A stretch of 64,000 nt of DNA from CAVPJW01 sp963705525 (GTDB lineage Bacteria; Acidobacteriota; Vicinamibacteria; Vicinamibacterales; CAVPJW01). Both the position numbers and the translations under genes were made by a program. The notes under the pieces are model-generated. The model searched no databases. It was not told the origin of the DNA and was given only the letters and a program-made list of their open reading frames with translations. The stretch's first letter is position 1. The number at the start of each line of letters is the position of its first letter. Location of the stretch: the NCBI GenBank assembly GCA_963705525.1, contig CAVPJW010000004.1:1116001-1180000 (forward strand). The letters are read 5' to 3'. This document shows, in pieces, positions 16,756 to 25,933 of the stretch.

Positions 16756-17835
16756 CTACGCGATGTGCGCACCAGTGGTCTCGACGTAAACGGCATAGAG
16801 AGATTGACTCGCTGTCATGAACAGCCGGTTTCGCCTCGGACCACCAAAGCAGACATTCGCGCAGGTTTCAGGCAGCCGAATCATGCCGATGCGCTCACCC
16901 GTCGGTGCGATGACCTGCACGCCTGGACGCGCGCCCGCCCAGACATTGCCGTCGACATCGCACCGCATGCCGTCGGCGACAGATGGTGTCCCGGTCACTG
17001 GATTGTCCAGTGTCGCAAACTGCGTGAGACGACTGATGCCCTTGCCGTTGATGCCAGCAGCCTTGATGTCGCGCGGAGCGCCCGTATCCGCGATGTACAC
17101 CTTCTTGTAGTCGGGCGAGAAGCAGATGCCGTTCGGCGCACCGAACTCGTCGCTGATCTTGTCGATCTGCCCGGCCTTTGGATCGACGCGGTAGACCGCC
17201 ATGGGCAGCTCCTGATCCGCTTTGAAGCCTTCGTAGTTCCCCCGTATCCCGTAGAACGGATCGGTGAACCAGATGCTGCCGTCCGGATGAACCACAATGT
17301 CGTTCGGTGAATTGAGTCGCTTGCCCTGGAATGTCTCCGCGATCACCGTGATCGTTCCATCGGGCTCGTACCTTACGACGCGGCGGCCGCCGTGCTCGCA
17401 CGAGAGTTGACGTCCTTCGAAGTCGAACGTATTCCCATTGCTGTATCCAGCCGGATTGCGGAACGTCGTCACGCGCGCGTCGTCTTCGATCCATCGCAGC
17501 TGGACATTGTTGGGGATATCGCTCCAGACGAGGTAGCGCCCGACGCCGTTCCACGCCGGGCCCTCGGCCCAGAGCGTTCCAAAATGGAGCCGTCTGATGA
17601 CGGTGTTCCCGACGATGTACTTCCTGAAGCGATCGTCGAGCGCGATGATGTCCGGGTCGGGGTACTGAAGCGGATCCGGCCGCGACCAGTCACGAGGCGC
17701 CGCAGGAGGCACCGTCTGCTGTTGCGCGCTGCCGCGCTCGACGCTTGCCAGCCAGATACCGCCGGCTGCGGCTGCCAGGAAGGCGCGTCGATCCAGCAAG
17801 GCGCCGTGCTCCCCGTCCCGAAAGCATGCGTTCAT
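16756..17835 (-). CDS. exported SMP-30/gluconolactonase-like protein
   Basis: A 359-residue six-bladed propeller of the SMP-30/gluconolaconase/LRE family. The leader LDRRAFLAAAAGGIW is twin-arginine-like. Conserved blade motifs include LWAEGPAWNGVGRYLVWSDI, RLNSPNDIVVHPDGSIWFTD and EFGAPNGICFSPDYKKVYIA, which contain the metal ligands (Glu, Asn, Asp). It probably hydrolyses a sugar lactone in the periplasm. ATG 17835 has AGGAG eight nt upstream. It is followed at three nt by the HAD gene. Confidence 0.9.
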   Translation of the reverse strand: MNACFRDGEHGALLDRRAFLAAAAGGIWLASVERGSAQQQTVPPAAPRDWSRPDPLQYPDPDIIALDDRFRKYIVGNTVIRRLHFGTLWAEGPAWNGVGRYLVWSDIPNNVQLRWIEDDARVTTFRNPAGYSNGNTFDFEGRQLSCEHGGRRVVRYEPDGTITVIAETFQGKRLNSPNDIVVHPDGSIWFTDPFYGIRGNYEGFKADQELPMAVYRVDPKAGQIDKISDEFGAPNGICFSPDYKKVYIADTGAPRDIKAAGINGKGISRLTQFATLDNPVTGTPSVADGMRCDVDGNVWAGARPGVQVIAPTGERIGMIRLPETCANVCFGGPRRNRLFMTASQSLYAVYVETTGAHIA

Positions 17836-17857
17836 GCGTGCACTCCTAGCATGTGGC

Positions 17858-18748
17858 TCAGGCCAGCGCCACCGGCTGCCCCGTTCGAAGCGTGCCGGGC
17901 GTTTCAACCACGGCATACGCGCCCGCGCACGGATAGAGACCGGCAGGACCGACCTGCAGCCTGTTGTGGCGTGTAAGGGCCCGAAGGATGCCCGAGTCCG
18001 CGGCCAAGTCGTCCTGAGCGAGCGTCGTCATGACGCAGCGCGGATCGGGCATCGCAATCCTGAGAGCGGCGCCGCCAATTGCGAGCGTGTGGCCGATCCA
18101 CGTGTTCTCTGGAAAACCTGACGCGTCGGTCCCGACGATCACGTTCATCCGGAATCGACGCTCGTCGAAGCGGCTCTGAGGCTGAAGCCTTCCGAGTTCC
18201 CGGAGGGTGGCCGAGGTCAGAACCGAGACGGGGAACAGGTCGAAGAACGCGCCGACCGGAACGGGTGACGGAGCGCCCATCTCCGCGAAGAGCGCCGATC
18301 CCAGCTTCTGCTCGACAACTGTGTCGCGATAGCCGGCCGGATCGATATCGGGGACGTCCGGGTGGTACTGATCGATCGTGAAATCCTCGGGCGCCGAGCG
18401 AGAGAGCGTGACCGATCGCTCGAAGTGCGACGACAGCACGCGATCGACGTCACTCGCGTCGCTCGTAATCGACGTGCCGTTCGGCAGGGTGATCCTCACG
18501 GGTGGAGCGATCTGGCCAGAGCGCGGCGGCTCGACGAACGCGGCCTGGCAATTGAGCACACCGGGGAACAGCCGCACGCTCTTGGCGCTGACCACCTTGC
18601 CCGTATCTTTGTCGATAAGCGCGTACGCACGATCGCCCACAAGGCCCTGCTTCGTCACCTCGGCCTCGCCGATCCGCTCACCGCTCATGGACTTCACGGG
18701 GAATCGCCAGAGCGCGGCGACGGTGCCGACCGATGCGTTCGTGGTCAT
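17858..18748 (-). CDS. MOSC domain protein (YcbX/mARC-like)
   Basis: 296 residues with an N-terminal MOSC_N beta barrel (ALWRFPVKSMSGERI) and a MOSC domain (FFDLFPVSVLTSATLREL, FRMNVIVGTDASGFPENTWI, MPDPRCVMTTLAQ). The Cys in RCVMTT is at the position that binds molybdenum cofactor in mARC/YcbX proteins, which reduce N-hydroxylated compounds. The start ATG 18748 has AGGAG seven nt ahead. No reductase partner gene is adjacent. Confidence 0.9.
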   Translation of the reverse strand: MTTNASVGTVAALWRFPVKSMSGERIGEAEVTKQGLVGDRAYALIDKDTGKVVSAKSVRLFPGVLNCQAAFVEPPRSGQIAPPVRITLPNGTSITSDASDVDRVLSSHFERSVTLSRSAPEDFTIDQYHPDVPDIDPAGYRDTVVEQKLGSALFAEMGAPSPVPVGAFFDLFPVSVLTSATLRELGRLQPQSRFDERRFRMNVIVGTDASGFPENTWIGHTLAIGGAALRIAMPDPRCVMTTLAQDDLAADSGILRALTRHNRLQVGPAGLYPCAGAYAVVETPGTLRTGQPVALA

Positions 18749-18792
18749 TCGATGCTCCTGTTTCTTTCTGACGGTTGATCTTGCCGCACTAC

Positions 18793-19314
18793 TCAGACAT
18801 CGGCAAATTCCGGACGGTAATTGACCAGACCCGTACGACCCGCCAGCACGCCCGGCGTCAATTCGAGGGCCATGAACGCGTCGCCCGCCTCGGCATAGAT
18901 CGATGTCAATCCCAGCTCGCGCGCCGGGCGAAATCCGAATCGCCTGTAGAAGTGAGGATGGCCCAGTACGACGACGAGCTGATATCCGGCCTCCGCGCAC
19001 GCGCGAAGGCCAGTCTCCACAAGACGCGATCCGAAGCCCTGCCGCTGACATGCCGGGACGACGGCCATCGGTGCGAGACCGAGTCCGGCAATCGCCGGGC
19101 GCGGCACATCGATGGTGATCGGACTGAAGAGGATGTGTCCCACCAGCTGGTCCTTGACGACCGCGACGAATGAAATCGTCGTGCATCCCGATCGCCGAAG
19201 CGCCTCGACCAGGCACGATTCCGCGGAGGCGCCGAACGCCTGGTCGTGCACGTCGCTGATCGCGGCTGCGTCTCCCGGCCGCTCGGGACGAATCTCGAGA
19301 CCTTCAGGCAACAT
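18793..19314 (-). CDS. GNAT family N-acetyltransferase (YhbS-like)
   Basis: 173 residues. The acetyl-CoA loop is VVPACQRQGFGSRLVETGL (Q/RxxGxG/A), followed by the usual LVVVLGHPHFYRRFGFRPA and a closing FMALEL strand. Similar YhbS proteins acetylate unknown amines. It lies 25 nt after the MFS gene and is probably in its operon. Confidence 0.88.
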   Translation of the reverse strand: MLPEGLEIRPERPGDAAAISDVHDQAFGASAESCLVEALRRSGCTTISFVAVVKDQLVGHILFSPITIDVPRPAIAGLGLAPMAVVPACQRQGFGSRLVETGLRACAEAGYQLVVVLGHPHFYRRFGFRPARELGLTSIYAEAGDAFMALELTPGVLAGRTGLVNYRPEFADV

Positions 19315-19339
19315 CGGGTCGTGCGTTCGCGCTCGATCG

Positions 19340-20638
19340 CTAGTCGATGTCCTTCCCCGTGTGATCGATCATCATCGTGGCGGCGACCACACTGCAGACC
19401 GCGCACAGAAAAATGTAGGCCGCGATCGAATACGCGGACCGAGTGCGCGCGAAGAGCCAGGTCGCAATCAGCGGCGCGGGCCCGCCGGCGATCAGCGACG
19501 CGAGCTGATAGCCGAGTGACGCCCCACTGTACCGCAATCGACCCGTGAACGATTCGGCAATCAGCGCGGCCTGCGGCCCGTACATCATGTCGTGCGGAAT
19601 GATCGACAGGAGGATCGCGATGAAGATCAGCGCGTGCGAGTCGGTATTGAGCAGGCCGAAATACACGAAGCCGAAGAGCCCAGTCGTGACGGCGCCTATC
19701 AGATACATCTTCTTCCGCCCGATGCGGTCGGACAGATGACCGGACAGAGGAATCGCGACGAATGACAGGAGCGACGCCGAGAGAACTCCCACGAGCAGGA
19801 AGTCGCGCGAGACGCCGAGGACGCCCGTTCCATACGCAAAGATGAACGCGGTGAACACGTAGAACGGCGCCTGCTCGCCCATCCGCGCCAGGGCCGAGAG
19901 GATGATCTCACGCGGATGCCGTTTCAGGACTTCGAGCATCGGCCGCCGCTCCACCTTTTTCTCCGCGAGGAGCTTCGTGAAGACGGGCGTCTCGAGCACG
20001 CCCAGCCGGATGTAGAGTCCGATGCCGACGAGGAGCAGGCTCAGAAGGAAGGGGATCCGCCAGCCCCACGTGAGGAATTCGTCGCCGGCCAGTCGGCTGA
20101 ATCCGAGCACGGAGAGATTGGCCAGAAACAGTCCACACGGCACGCCAAACTGCGGCCACGACGCGATGAAGCCGCGTGTCTGGCTCGACTTCGACCACTC
20201 CATCGACATCAGCACCGAACCGCCCCACTCACCGCCGACGCCGACGCCCTGCACGAACCGCAGGATCGTGAGAATCACGGCGCCCCAGATGCCGATGTGC
20301 TCGTAGGTCGGCACCAGCGCGACGAGGAACGTCGCCACGCCCATCAACATCAGGGTGGCGATCAGCGTGGACTTCCGGCCGATACGGTCGCCGTAATGCC
20401 CGAAGATGGCCGCACCGACCGGCCGCGCGGCGAATCCCACCGCATAAATACCGAAACTCTCGAGCGTGCCGACAAACGGATCCGACTTCGGAAAGAAGAG
20501 CTTCGCGAACACCAGCCCCGTGACCGTGCTGTAGAGAAAGAAGTCGTACCACTCGATGGCCGTGCCGATCGTGCTGGCGATGACCGCGCGGCGCAGCTGC
20601 ACGCTGTGATGGCGGTCGGCAGGCGTCGACTGGGTCAT
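19340..20638 (-). CDS. MFS transporter, metabolite:H+ symporter (MHS) type
   Basis: 432 residues with 12 predicted membrane segments. MHS-group marks are GTAIEWYDFFLYSTVTGLVF near the start, the loop motif GDRIGRKSTL, FVQGVGVGGEWGGSVLM in helix 4-5 and a second loop HLSDRIGRKKMYLIG. This group (ProP, KgtP, ShiA) imports organic acids or betaines with protons. The substrate is not predictable here. It sits 10 nt behind the lipocalin-like gene. Confidence 0.92.
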   Translation of the reverse strand: MTQSTPADRHHSVQLRRAVIASTIGTAIEWYDFFLYSTVTGLVFAKLFFPKSDPFVGTLESFGIYAVGFAARPVGAAIFGHYGDRIGRKSTLIATLMLMGVATFLVALVPTYEHIGIWGAVILTILRFVQGVGVGGEWGGSVLMSMEWSKSSQTRGFIASWPQFGVPCGLFLANLSVLGFSRLAGDEFLTWGWRIPFLLSLLLVGIGLYIRLGVLETPVFTKLLAEKKVERRPMLEVLKRHPREIILSALARMGEQAPFYVFTAFIFAYGTGVLGVSRDFLLVGVLSASLLSFVAIPLSGHLSDRIGRKKMYLIGAVTTGLFGFVYFGLLNTDSHALIFIAILLSIIPHDMMYGPQAALIAESFTGRLRYSGASLGYQLASLIAGGPAPLIATWLFARTRSAYSIAAYIFLCAVCSVVAATMMIDHTGKDID

Positions 20639-20648
20639 CGTCTCTGCC

Positions 20649-21167
20649 TCATTCCCCTGCGGTCACGCGCTGGAGGACCCGGCGCCACGTCGTGCCGTTG
20701 CCGATCTCGAGCCGGTTGCCGTCGAGCACAAACGGGCGTTCCTGATCGGTCCCGTTGTAGCCGGGCATCAGACTTCCCTCGACGTGATGGGTCACGATGC
20801 TTCGCGTCCAGTCCACGGTGTAGGTGCCGAAGTACGCGAGATAGTTGAGATAGACAGCCTTCGCCTCGTCCGGTGTCGGTTTTCTGTCGTCCCCGGATGT
20901 GAACCTGGCTGACGGATACGCGCCGAATTGGAGCGAAAAGTGACCGGTTGTCTCGTAGATGAAATAGCCGCGGGGGTTCGGTCCATATTCCGGTTCCCAC
21001 GCGCTCGCCGCGGCGCGCCGTGAGTCGACGGAGATGACCCTCCAGGTTCCCACGAGCGACTTCGGTTCAGCCGACGTCGACGGCCCGCCTGTGATGCTCG
21101 CACTGCAGGCGAAGCACAAAAACGCCGCGAACAAGCAGCGGATGCGATTCGTCGTCGGCCTCAACAT
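20649..21167 (-). CDS. lipocalin-like domain lipoprotein
   Basis: 172 residues with a lipobox near Cys21. The body matches the lipocalin-like family: LVGTWRVISVDS, YIYETTGHFSLQF-type strands (here FIYETTGHFSLQFGAYP), YLAYFGTYTVDWTRSIVTHH and an ending NRLEIGNGTTWRRVLQRV. This fold often binds small hydrophobic ligands. The start at 21167 has GAGGT before it and begins the signal peptide directly. Confidence 0.82.
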   Translation of the reverse strand: MLRPTTNRIRCLFAAFLCFACSASITGGPSTSAEPKSLVGTWRVISVDSRRAAASAWEPEYGPNPRGYFIYETTGHFSLQFGAYPSARFTSGDDRKPTPDEAKAVYLNYLAYFGTYTVDWTRSIVTHHVEGSLMPGYNGTDQERPFVLDGNRLEIGNGTTWRRVLQRVTAGE

Positions 21168-21210
21168 TGTGACCTCACCTCGCTTTGATCGTGTCCGTGC
21201 AAAGAATCGG

Positions 21211-21711
21211 CTACGCCGGGCAGGCGTCTTCCGTCGCCGCCATCCTGGCCGCTTCGTCCGGAGGACCGAACGGCTGGCGGAACGTAAACGCACGCGCGCC
21301 GGGGCCGTTCCGTTTGAGCTCCTCGAGTCGCGCCTTCGCTTCATCCACTGTGGGTCGATGATCGGCGGGAACCCACCACAGCACGAGATAGACATCCGTC
21401 ATGGCTTCGAACCACTGCTGACGCTGGCGCATCACGTCCACGTGGCCGCTCCGATAGACGAACGCACGCAGCGCGTCGAGCGATTCCCAGACCGACATGT
21501 TCACGATCATCCGGTCGTCGTCGTACGGCCGAAGGCCCGTCGCATCGCCATCATCGGTCTGCAGCCGCCAGACGAAGCCAGGCGTGGCATCGGCGAGTGC
21601 ATTGATATCGGCCAGGCGATCCACGAAGCCGCGCATGATCTCGGAATCGATCGGCGCGCGCATCCGGGCAATGTTGAATTGCGCGAGGTGATAGGACATG
21701 GTGGGGATCAT
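21211..21711 (-). CDS. DUF3291 family protein
   Basis: 166 residues. HLAQFNIARMRAPIDSEIM, INALADATPGFVWRLQTDD, MIVNMSVWESLDALRAFVYR and HVDVMRQRQQWFE match the DUF3291 family, a ferredoxin-like dimeric barrel related to antibiotic-synthesis monooxygenases. The start ATG overlaps the stop of the phosphodiesterase gene (ATGA); an internal ATG at 21699 is possible. Function unknown. Confidence 0.88.
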   Translation of the reverse strand: MIPTMSYHLAQFNIARMRAPIDSEIMRGFVDRLADINALADATPGFVWRLQTDDGDATGLRPYDDDRMIVNMSVWESLDALRAFVYRSGHVDVMRQRQQWFEAMTDVYLVLWWVPADHRPTVDEAKARLEELKRNGPGARAFTFRQPFGPPDEAARMAATEDACPA

Positions 21712-23282
21712 TTCTGTCGAGAACCGCCGTCGATGTAATCGTGTTCGTCAACGGTCGAGATCTGGAGGGAGGCACGATACGCGCCCGCGCTCGTCGTCAC
21801 AATCCGTCGCGTCGGTGTGAGATCGGCCGCCGGGCCGGCCTTCATCAGCTCGCGCAGCACGCGCCCACGGCCCGCTCGCTGAAGGTCCGGATCGATTCCC
21901 AACATCTTCAGGATCGTCGGTGCGACGTCGGCCAGCGACACCGGCGCCTCAATCCGCGTGCCCGTCCTGAAATCGGCGCCCCAGGCCACGAACGCATTGT
22001 GGACGACCCACGGGTTGAGGCCGCCATGTCCGCTGCCCGGCCCCGAGAGTGGACCCGTGGTTTGACTGTCGATCGTATGACTCCCGGCGATGCCAATCGC
22101 GTTGGCGTCGTCATTCCATGCGAGCGACACGGCGACGTCCGGCCCGCGTGACGGATGCGACAGGTCCACAAAGTCGAGTGAGAATGTCCCCGCGGTGCTT
22201 CCCTGCCCGTCGCGGCCGCCTCGAGTGAACACGAGATCGGTCCAGGGTTGCTGCTGCAGGTATTTCGCAAGCGCATCGATGCGGTCCGGCGCGTGTCCCT
22301 GCACGTACAAAAGCACCGACTGGCTCTGGCTCGCAACGATGACGTCGGTGGACTCGAGGCCTGCCTTGAGACCTGCGCGCACGAGCGCATCGGTGACGTC
22401 CACGCCAGTCTTGTGGTGCGCGAAGCCGTGGTCAGACGTCACGATGACATTGACGCGATCCTTCAGACCGAGGGACTCAATCGTCGCGAGCGTTCGGGCG
22501 ATGCTTCCATCGACATGCTGCAAGGCCTCCTTCGCCTGCGGCGATCCGACGCCGTAAGAGTGTTGCGCGCCGTCGAGAGGGCCCATCCAGTCGATGATCA
22601 CGTCAGGACGGAGATCGGGCAGGACGTAATCGCGAAGCACGGTGTCCGTCCAGTTCATCAGCGCCGTTTCGTCTCCACCGGCTGGCGGCGGGCCAAATCG
22701 CGCAAGAATGGCATCGCTCGCCTCCTTCGGGAAAGCCGCCGTCTCTCCACGCTTGAACAGTCCATGGACCGCGACACCGGCGCCGTGACGGGCCTGTGGA
22801 TTGAGGAGAAATCCGTTGCCGTTCGATCCAGAGCTGAGCGTGACGAGCTTTCTGCCGTTGTTCTGCAGCACCTCGCCGAGCGTGTCCGCGGTCACCGCCC
22901 GCCCACTCACTTCTTCCAGTTTGAGCAGCTGATTCTGGTCGCCGTTGTCGAACGCCGCCTTCGCATTCACGCCCTCCACGAACATGCTGTTGCCGACGAT
23001 ACCCGTCTGGGCCGGGTGAAAGCCGGAGGCGAGCACGGCGGTGTTCACTCGCGTCACCGTGGGAAAGACCGAATGGCTGTTGACGTAGTCGGCCCCTTCA
23101 GATCGAAGTCGCGCGATCGTCGGGGAGTCGGTCGTGTTGATGCTGTCCGGACGCAGGCCATCCACGACGAAGATGGCGAACAGGCGTGGCGCACCGGGCG
23201 CCTGTGTTGCGGGAGTGCCGGCCGTCATCATCGCGATGATGACAACGAGGCAGAGCGTTCCACCTCTCCGGTGCTTGCGCAC
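21708..23282 (-). CDS. exported type I phosphodiesterase/nucleotide pyrophosphatase-like alkaline phosphatase superfamily protein
   Basis: About 524 residues. Metal and active-site segments of the alkaline phosphatase superfamily are visible: IFVVDGLRPDSI, the nucleophile Thr in FPTVTRVNTAVLASG, DWMGPLDGAQHSYG, VTSDHGFAHH and GSGHGG. It is an exported enzyme likely cleaving phosphodiesters or phosphate esters of unknown identity. GTG 23282 has GGGAGG five nt upstream and opens a clean signal peptide. An ATG at 23309 that overlaps the stop of the upstream gene (ATGA) is an alternative. Confidence 0.88.
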   Translation of the reverse strand: MRKHRRGGTLCLVVIIAMMTAGTPATQAPGAPRLFAIFVVDGLRPDSINTTDSPTIARLRSEGADYVNSHSVFPTVTRVNTAVLASGFHPAQTGIVGNSMFVEGVNAKAAFDNGDQNQLLKLEEVSGRAVTADTLGEVLQNNGRKLVTLSSGSNGNGFLLNPQARHGAGVAVHGLFKRGETAAFPKEASDAILARFGPPPAGGDETALMNWTDTVLRDYVLPDLRPDVIIDWMGPLDGAQHSYGVGSPQAKEALQHVDGSIARTLATIESLGLKDRVNVIVTSDHGFAHHKTGVDVTDALVRAGLKAGLESTDVIVASQSQSVLLYVQGHAPDRIDALAKYLQQQPWTDLVFTRGGRDGQGSTAGTFSLDFVDLSHPSRGPDVAVSLAWNDDANAIGIAGSHTIDSQTTGPLSGPGSGHGGLNPWVVHNAFVAWGADFRTGTRIEAPVSLADVAPTILKMLGIDPDLQRAGRGRVLRELMKAGPAADLTPTRRIVTTSAGAYRASLQISTVDEHDYIDGGSRQK

Positions 23283-23305
23283 ACACACCTCCCGCAGGAG
23301 CGCCT

Positions 23306-23992
23306 TCATGTCCCGGCCCCTGGGGCGCCGGCCGCAATTCGATTGATGTCGTCGTTCTCGAGGATCTGCTTCGGATAGCCCTTCACGGCAACTTCAATCA
23401 GTGCCCGCCCGATCCCAACCGTCGTCGTCGTGTACTTCGGCAAGAGCCAGTGCAGGACGGGGTAGGCCGGCCCCAGCGCGGCGTAGAACTTCTGGTAGAT
23501 CGGCGTTCGGGATCGAACACCGCGCCGGGGCTGAATGAATCCCGGCCGCAACACATACACAGACTTGAACGGCATCCGGAACAGAGCGTTCTCGGTCTGT
23601 CCCTTCACGCGCGCCCACATCGCCCAACCGCGCCCGGTGCTGTCGGCTCCTCCACCCGAGATGAAACAGAACGTCAGGAGCGGCGCGGCCGCGATCAGCG
23701 ACTTCGCCGCCGCCATCGTCAGATCGTACGTAATATGACGGTAAGTCTCTTCGGTCATCCCCGCCACCGACACCCCGAGGCAAAAGAAGCACGCATCGCA
23801 GCCTGCAAAATGATGCTCGATCGAACTGAAGTTGTAGAAGTCCTGGTGCAGGACCTCAGTGATCTTCGCGTCCTGGACTCCCGTCGGGTGGCGGCCGGCC
23901 ACCAGGATGGACTTCACGCGCGCGTCGTCGATGCACTCGAGCAGTGCGCCCGCTCCAACCATGCCGGTGGCGCCGAAGATGACGACTCGCAT
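23306..23992 (-). CDS. NAD(P)H-binding Rossmann oxidoreductase (HTATIP2/epimerase-like)
   Basis: 228 residues with a dinucleotide-binding start VVIFGATGMVGAGAL, then LVAGRHPTG, a SGGGADSTGRG loop in the position of the active-site strand, RVKGQTENAL and VLRPGFIQP. This resembles small atypical SDR proteins of the NAD(P)-binding_10 type. It may act as a reductase or as a redox sensor; the substrate is unknown. Confidence 0.85.
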   Translation of the reverse strand: MRVVIFGATGMVGAGALLECIDDARVKSILVAGRHPTGVQDAKITEVLHQDFYNFSSIEHHFAGCDACFFCLGVSVAGMTEETYRHITYDLTMAAAKSLIAAAPLLTFCFISGGGADSTGRGWAMWARVKGQTENALFRMPFKSVYVLRPGFIQPRRGVRSRTPIYQKFYAALGPAYPVLHWLLPKYTTTTVGIGRALIEVAVKGYPKQILENDDINRIAAGAPGAGT

Positions 23993-24007
23993 GCGATCGA
24001 CGGCCCT

Positions 24008-24952
24008 CTATATCTCCATGAGATCCTTGCCGACGATGACCTCGCCCTTGAATTGGGCGCGGGCACCGGCGATCCACATATCGTCGGTGACCGTAGGGTC
24101 GTCGGCTGGGATGAGATGCGACAGCACCAGCGTCTTGACACCGGCTTCCTGCGCGGCTCGCCCGGCATCCTCCACCGACGTCTGACCTCCATAGATAGTT
24201 TGCTTGAGCGTCGCCGCATTCGGCACCCGGGCGATGAGCCTGTCCACGGCGGCTGGATAGAAGGCCGAATGCACCAGTACATCGGCGCCTCGCGCAAGCG
24301 CGACAAGGTGGCTCGAGCGTGTGGTATCGCCCGAGACGACGATGGATCTCTCAGCCGTGTCGAATCGAAACGCAAACGACGGCACCATCGGAGGATGGTT
24401 GACCATGGCGGCGGTCACTTTGAGGTGGCCGGCTTCGAGGACCTGCCCGCCGATCGCGATTTCGTGAACGCGCACGAGCGGCGCGAGAGGTACCCGGCCC
24501 TCGCTCGCGATGCGGCCCTGAATGTCGGCCGCGTTCATCTGAAAGAAGACTTCGGTCATGTGTCGCAGCGGAGCAGGCCCCCAGGTATCAATCCCGGTTT
24601 GCAACCCTGCGGCCCATGCGAGCCAAATCAGATTGCCGTAGTCGGCCGTGTGATCCGAATGCAGATGCGTGATGAACACATTGCGCAGCCGGTCCAGCGA
24701 GAGTCCCGCCGACACCAGCTGCCGCGCAACGCCGTCACCGCAATCGACGATATGAATCTGGTCATCGATTACGATCGCCTGGGCCGACGCTGAATTGGCC
24801 TTGCGCGGCCGAGGTCCACCGCCCGTTCCGAGCAGGATCAATCGAGTCCGGTTCTGGCCCCTGGCGAGTGCCGCCCACAGGGCTGCCGTGGCGAGCGTCG
24901 CGCCGCCAACGAGCGCATCGCGTCGGGTCACGCCAGCGCGGATCTCGGTCAC
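24008..24952 (-). CDS. exported MBL-fold metallo-hydrolase
   Basis: 314 residues. The leader TRRDALVGGATLATAALW is twin-arginine-like. The metallo-beta-lactamase fold shows THLHSDHTADYG (HxHxDH), SGDTTRSSHLV (bridging Asp) and LSHLIPADDP (last His). Overall the arrangement is of the RNase Z/arylsulfatase-like branch, but export makes an RNA role unlikely. The start is GTG 24952; the ribosome site is weak and the call is uncertain by some codons. The DUF3224 gene ends 31 nt upstream. Confidence 0.86.
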   Translation of the reverse strand: MTEIRAGVTRRDALVGGATLATAALWAALARGQNRTRLILLGTGGGPRPRKANSASAQAIVIDDQIHIVDCGDGVARQLVSAGLSLDRLRNVFITHLHSDHTADYGNLIWLAWAAGLQTGIDTWGPAPLRHMTEVFFQMNAADIQGRIASEGRVPLAPLVRVHEIAIGGQVLEAGHLKVTAAMVNHPPMVPSFAFRFDTAERSIVVSGDTTRSSHLVALARGADVLVHSAFYPAAVDRLIARVPNAATLKQTIYGGQTSVEDAGRAAQEAGVKTLVLSHLIPADDPTVTDDMWIAGARAQFKGEVIVGKDLMEI

Positions 24953-24983
24953 CCCAACGCGCGAACGTGCGCGATCACGAGCG

Positions 24984-25385
24984 TTAGCCGGCCGATGGCA
25001 ACGCATATTCGAAGTCGTAGAAGTGTGTGCCTTCGGTGATCCTGATGTCCATCCTGCCGGTGATCCCGACGAGCTGACCTGTCCCGGAATCGGGCACGAC
25101 GACAATCGTCAACTGGGGCGCACCGCGCGTCATCGTGGCCGCATGCTGCAGCACGAATCCACCGGTAAGGCCGTTGAGCGTGGCATTCACGCGCTCGACC
25201 GCCACATACCCGGCCGAACCCTTTTCGGCGGTGATCGCGCTCAGCATCTCGCCATGGCTCGTCCCGGTGAGTTCGCCGTGGAACTGCTTCTCGATCGACA
25301 GCCGGCCCAGCACGATGCCATCGCCTTGATCGTCTTGGTTCTGCGGGGTCACTTTCACGTCGAATGTGCCGGTCGCGCGAGTCAT
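24984..25385 (-). CDS. DUF3224 family protein
   Basis: 133 residues. TGTFDVKVTPQNQDD, RLSIEKQFHGELTGTSHGEM, AVERVNATLNGLTGGFVLQH and ITEGTHFYDFEYALP match DUF3224 (an AllC/dirigent-like barrel). Function unknown. ATG 25385 is used; a GTG three codons earlier is possible. Confidence 0.88.
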   Translation of the reverse strand: MTRATGTFDVKVTPQNQDDQGDGIVLGRLSIEKQFHGELTGTSHGEMLSAITAEKGSAGYVAVERVNATLNGLTGGFVLQHAATMTRGAPQLTIVVVPDSGTGQLVGITGRMDIRITEGTHFYDFEYALPSAG

Positions 25386-25404
25386 GGCGTTCACCCGTCA
25401 TCCA

Positions 25405-25902
25405 TTACTTGAGCGTCAGTGTTCCCTGCGGATCCGGCCGAATGATCAGATAGTTGAGATCTTCTTCCAGGCTGCTCCACCAGTGCGCCACATGATTGGG
25501 AATGATCACGATGTCACCCGCAGCAACGCGCCGGCTGGTGCCGCCCTCGATGCCCGTGCCCTGCACGGTCGTGCTCCCGGCGGTGCGGCGTTCGTTCATC
25601 AGCTTGCCTCCCGTGACGAGCGTGCCGGCACCCTTGAGCACGTAGTACACCTCGGACACAGCGGTCTCGTGGAGACTTGCCTCGGAGGACATCGCCTTCG
25701 GTCTGAACACGCCGAAGACGCCCACCCGGTATCCACCGACATCCGCGACACGGATCGGGAGATCGTTGATGGCGTTCTTCGGCAAGGCGTCGAGAAAGGC
25801 CTGGATGTCGGTCGCGGGCAGCACCGTCGCGGCTGGAGTGGTCTGGGCCGAGACCGATTGCGCGCAGAGCAGGACTAGACACAGCATCACCATCTTCCGC
25901 AT
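25405..25902 (-). CDS. exported cupin protein
   Basis: 165 residues with a signal peptide (MRKMVMLCLVLLCAQSVSA). One cupin domain: HETAVSEVYYVLKGAGTLVTGG and AGDIVIIPNHVAHWWSSLE. His and Glu metal ligands are present in the first motif and His in the second. Function unknown. GGAG lies six nt before the ATG at 25902. It ends 19 nt before the DUF3224 gene in the same direction. Confidence 0.85.
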   Translation of the reverse strand: MRKMVMLCLVLLCAQSVSAQTTPAATVLPATDIQAFLDALPKNAINDLPIRVADVGGYRVGVFGVFRPKAMSSEASLHETAVSEVYYVLKGAGTLVTGGKLMNERRTAGSTTVQGTGIEGGTSRRVAAGDIVIIPNHVAHWWSSLEEDLNYLIIRPDPQGTLTLK

Positions 25903-25933
25903 CGTCGGCTCCGTTCTCAACGAGTGTGGACCG